From the NCBI RefSeq assembly GCF_030463535.1, contig NC_132899.1, positions 17,399,490-17,463,489 on the forward strand: a stretch of DNA of 64,000 bases, given 5' to 3'. Source of the stretch: Salminus brasiliensis. Lineage: Eukaryota > Chordata > Actinopteri > Characiformes > Bryconidae. Below, in pieces: positions 62,446-64,000 of this stretch; position 1 is the first letter of the stretch; every line of letters begins with the position of its first letter. Below the pieces are notes generated by a model. It was given only the letters and a program-made list of their open reading frames with translations. It was not told the origin of the DNA and ran no database searches. The position numbers and the translations under genes were made by a program.

Positions 62446-64000
62446 CTGCGGAAACACAAATAAAAAGCTAAAATTCTACTCAGAGGCAATAGCTGTAGAA
62501 GGGGTGGGTGATATAGTTTCTAATATATATAATATCATAATACTTTTCATGATATGTCACAATATGTATTTATTTGTATGTTGAAGTGGACAATAAATGC
62601 TGTAAAAAGTTTTATTCAACATTTTGCACACTGCATTGCATCACATCTAATTAACCAGAACTGATTAAGTTTTTATGCTCTTGCTATAATAAAACTTAAA
62701 GCTGGTCAGTGTTTTAGAAGTGCTAATGACATCCACAATATGCGTGTGGTACACACTCCCTCTCATGTTTAACATAAAAAAGCATAGCTTCACAACTAAG
62801 TCTGAGGTGATTACTGAACCTATTAAACTCACCTTAGAGCCATAGAACTGTCGAATGTGTTGACAGTTCAGTAAGCTCAGTCACAGACAGTATAAATTGG
62901 AGACCAGCGACTGGGTGAAATATGGATGGGAGTTCTCGTAACGCTCAACATGGCGCCTTTCAACAAAAAGAGCCAATCAGCTTTCTGGTTACGCTGCGAG
63001 CGGTGGACTGTCGACCTGCTAGTGGGATAACGCTAGGTTTTGGTCAGATTTTTTTAAATCAACGATTTAAAGTATGTTTTTTGAAACAGTAATTTAACCT
63101 TCAGTTTCGAGTCATTTAGTCTCTCCTCATTCATAGAGATGGGAGCATGGTCTAGTATGACTGGAAATAACATGGTGGCATTGCAAAGATGGCCACTTTG
63201 TGAACAGACTTTACTTTTGTGAAGTCCAAGCCATGCAGTTCACAAATATCAGCATGGTCAGAACGCATCTCAACCAATCAGATTGTGAGGTTGTAAATAA
63301 TTAATAATGGAAAAACATAATGTTATTTATTGTAATAATGATAAATATCATCAGCCTGCATTGACTAGTGCAATGCATTAAGTGATGAGGGAAGAAAGAG
63401 GGCAATTCTTATGATGGATCAAACTTATGATTTCCCAACGATAGGGCCGACACCTAGACAGCTTTGCCAGTCTATATATTTATATGCATAATTATTTTTT
63501 TTCAGAACACAAAAATCTGATCTTTACAATCAGATTAGAATCACTTCGGTTCTATTAGATATATATATCAGACACACAGTCATTATGAGAACAGCCCAAT
63601 ATGAACTCATGGAAGGCTTTCTAAATCATTGTTAGGTTTCCATTAAGTCTGAGCTCGCACACAGGCTCAGATGGAGGTAGCTGAGGTCCAGCTCTACATA
63701 TTTATCTGACAGATATTTAGTACGTAGAGTCAGACCAGTGGTCTGCTGCTTGTTACTGTTTCAGTTTTCAAACTGTTGTATATTCGCTCCCTGCCCACTT
63801 TATTAGAAACACATTGTCAATTCACATATCGCCTTTGACACCCTGCAGGCCAGTGGTGGGGAAATCCTGCCCTCCAGGGCTGCAGTCCTTCACAGTTTGG
63901 TAATCGTCCTGCTTAAATACATCTGATTCCGAAAATTCAGTTGGCAGGAAAATCATCTAACTGTACAGTTTCTTACATCTCATTTTACTGCGCATGCATA
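62446..64000. other. thbs2 5' intron/upstream, no exon found
   Basis: The signal-peptide exon must be upstream of 62445, but no ATG followed by a hydrophobic stretch and a phase-1 donor was found here on the minus strand. A donor-like site (CTAAG|gtgagt) at 62831-62841 is preceded by a TAA in the required frame. 63860-63960 resembles the dispersed cctggagggctgcagtcc repeat type. Confidence 0.5.

Noticed and set aside
62820-62850. ATGGCTCTAAG|gtgagt as the thbs2 start exon
   Set aside because: The phase needed by the next exon puts a TAA in frame, and no signal peptide is encoded. At most it could be part of a non-coding exon.

Overview
The window is a piece of a ray-finned (teleost) fish chromosome: AT-rich vertebrate DNA with GT/AG-spliced genes, many microsatellites, Tc1-like transposon debris, TA-flanked MITEs and a CR1/L2-type LINE tail. 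The repeat set suggests an ostariophysan lineage (catfish, characin or cyprinid relatives), but that is inference and the species is not resolved. All three protein-coding genes lie on the minus strand, so the genes read from right to left: thbs2, then kcnk1, then slc35f3.

Layout. 726-15122: slc35f3, a multi-pass solute carrier (putative thiamine transporter), reconstructed as 8 coding exons giving 494 codons, including a short first coding exon at 15064-15122 found by splice-phase matching. 15123-18354: intergenic DNA with an AT-rich degenerate tandem array ending in a large hairpin. 18355-22827: kcnk1 (TWIK-1 two-pore potassium channel), 3 coding exons, 334 aa, complete, with a consensus CRE about 200 bp upstream of its ATG. 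22828-45890: about 23 kb without a recognisable gene, holding Tc1 transposase debris, a 2.9 kb G-rich telomere-like satellite (27.5-30.45 kb), a long TG tract, a 1.25 kb polypurine tract (32.3-33.57 kb), an AT microsatellite, a possible solo LTR and MITEs. 45891-62445: thbs2 (thrombospondin-2), 19 coding exons covering everything except the signal-peptide exon, which must lie beyond 62.45 kb and was not found. 62446-64000: thbs2 5' intron or upstream DNA with interspersed repeats.

The genes do not form an operon-like unit. kcnk1 followed by slc35f3 in the same orientation matches the human 1q42 order. THBS2 is on human 6q27, so the satellite-rich desert between kcnk1 and thbs2 also marks the junction of two human synteny blocks. 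Exon borders were set by eye from consensus splice sites, checked by reading-phase continuity across every junction and by similarity to the human proteins as I remember them; no alignment was run. I found no obviously novel biochemical system. The most unusual structures are the satellite/polypurine cluster, the hairpin-bounded array at 16.1-16.9 kb, and a few protein-level differences from the mammalian orthologues.
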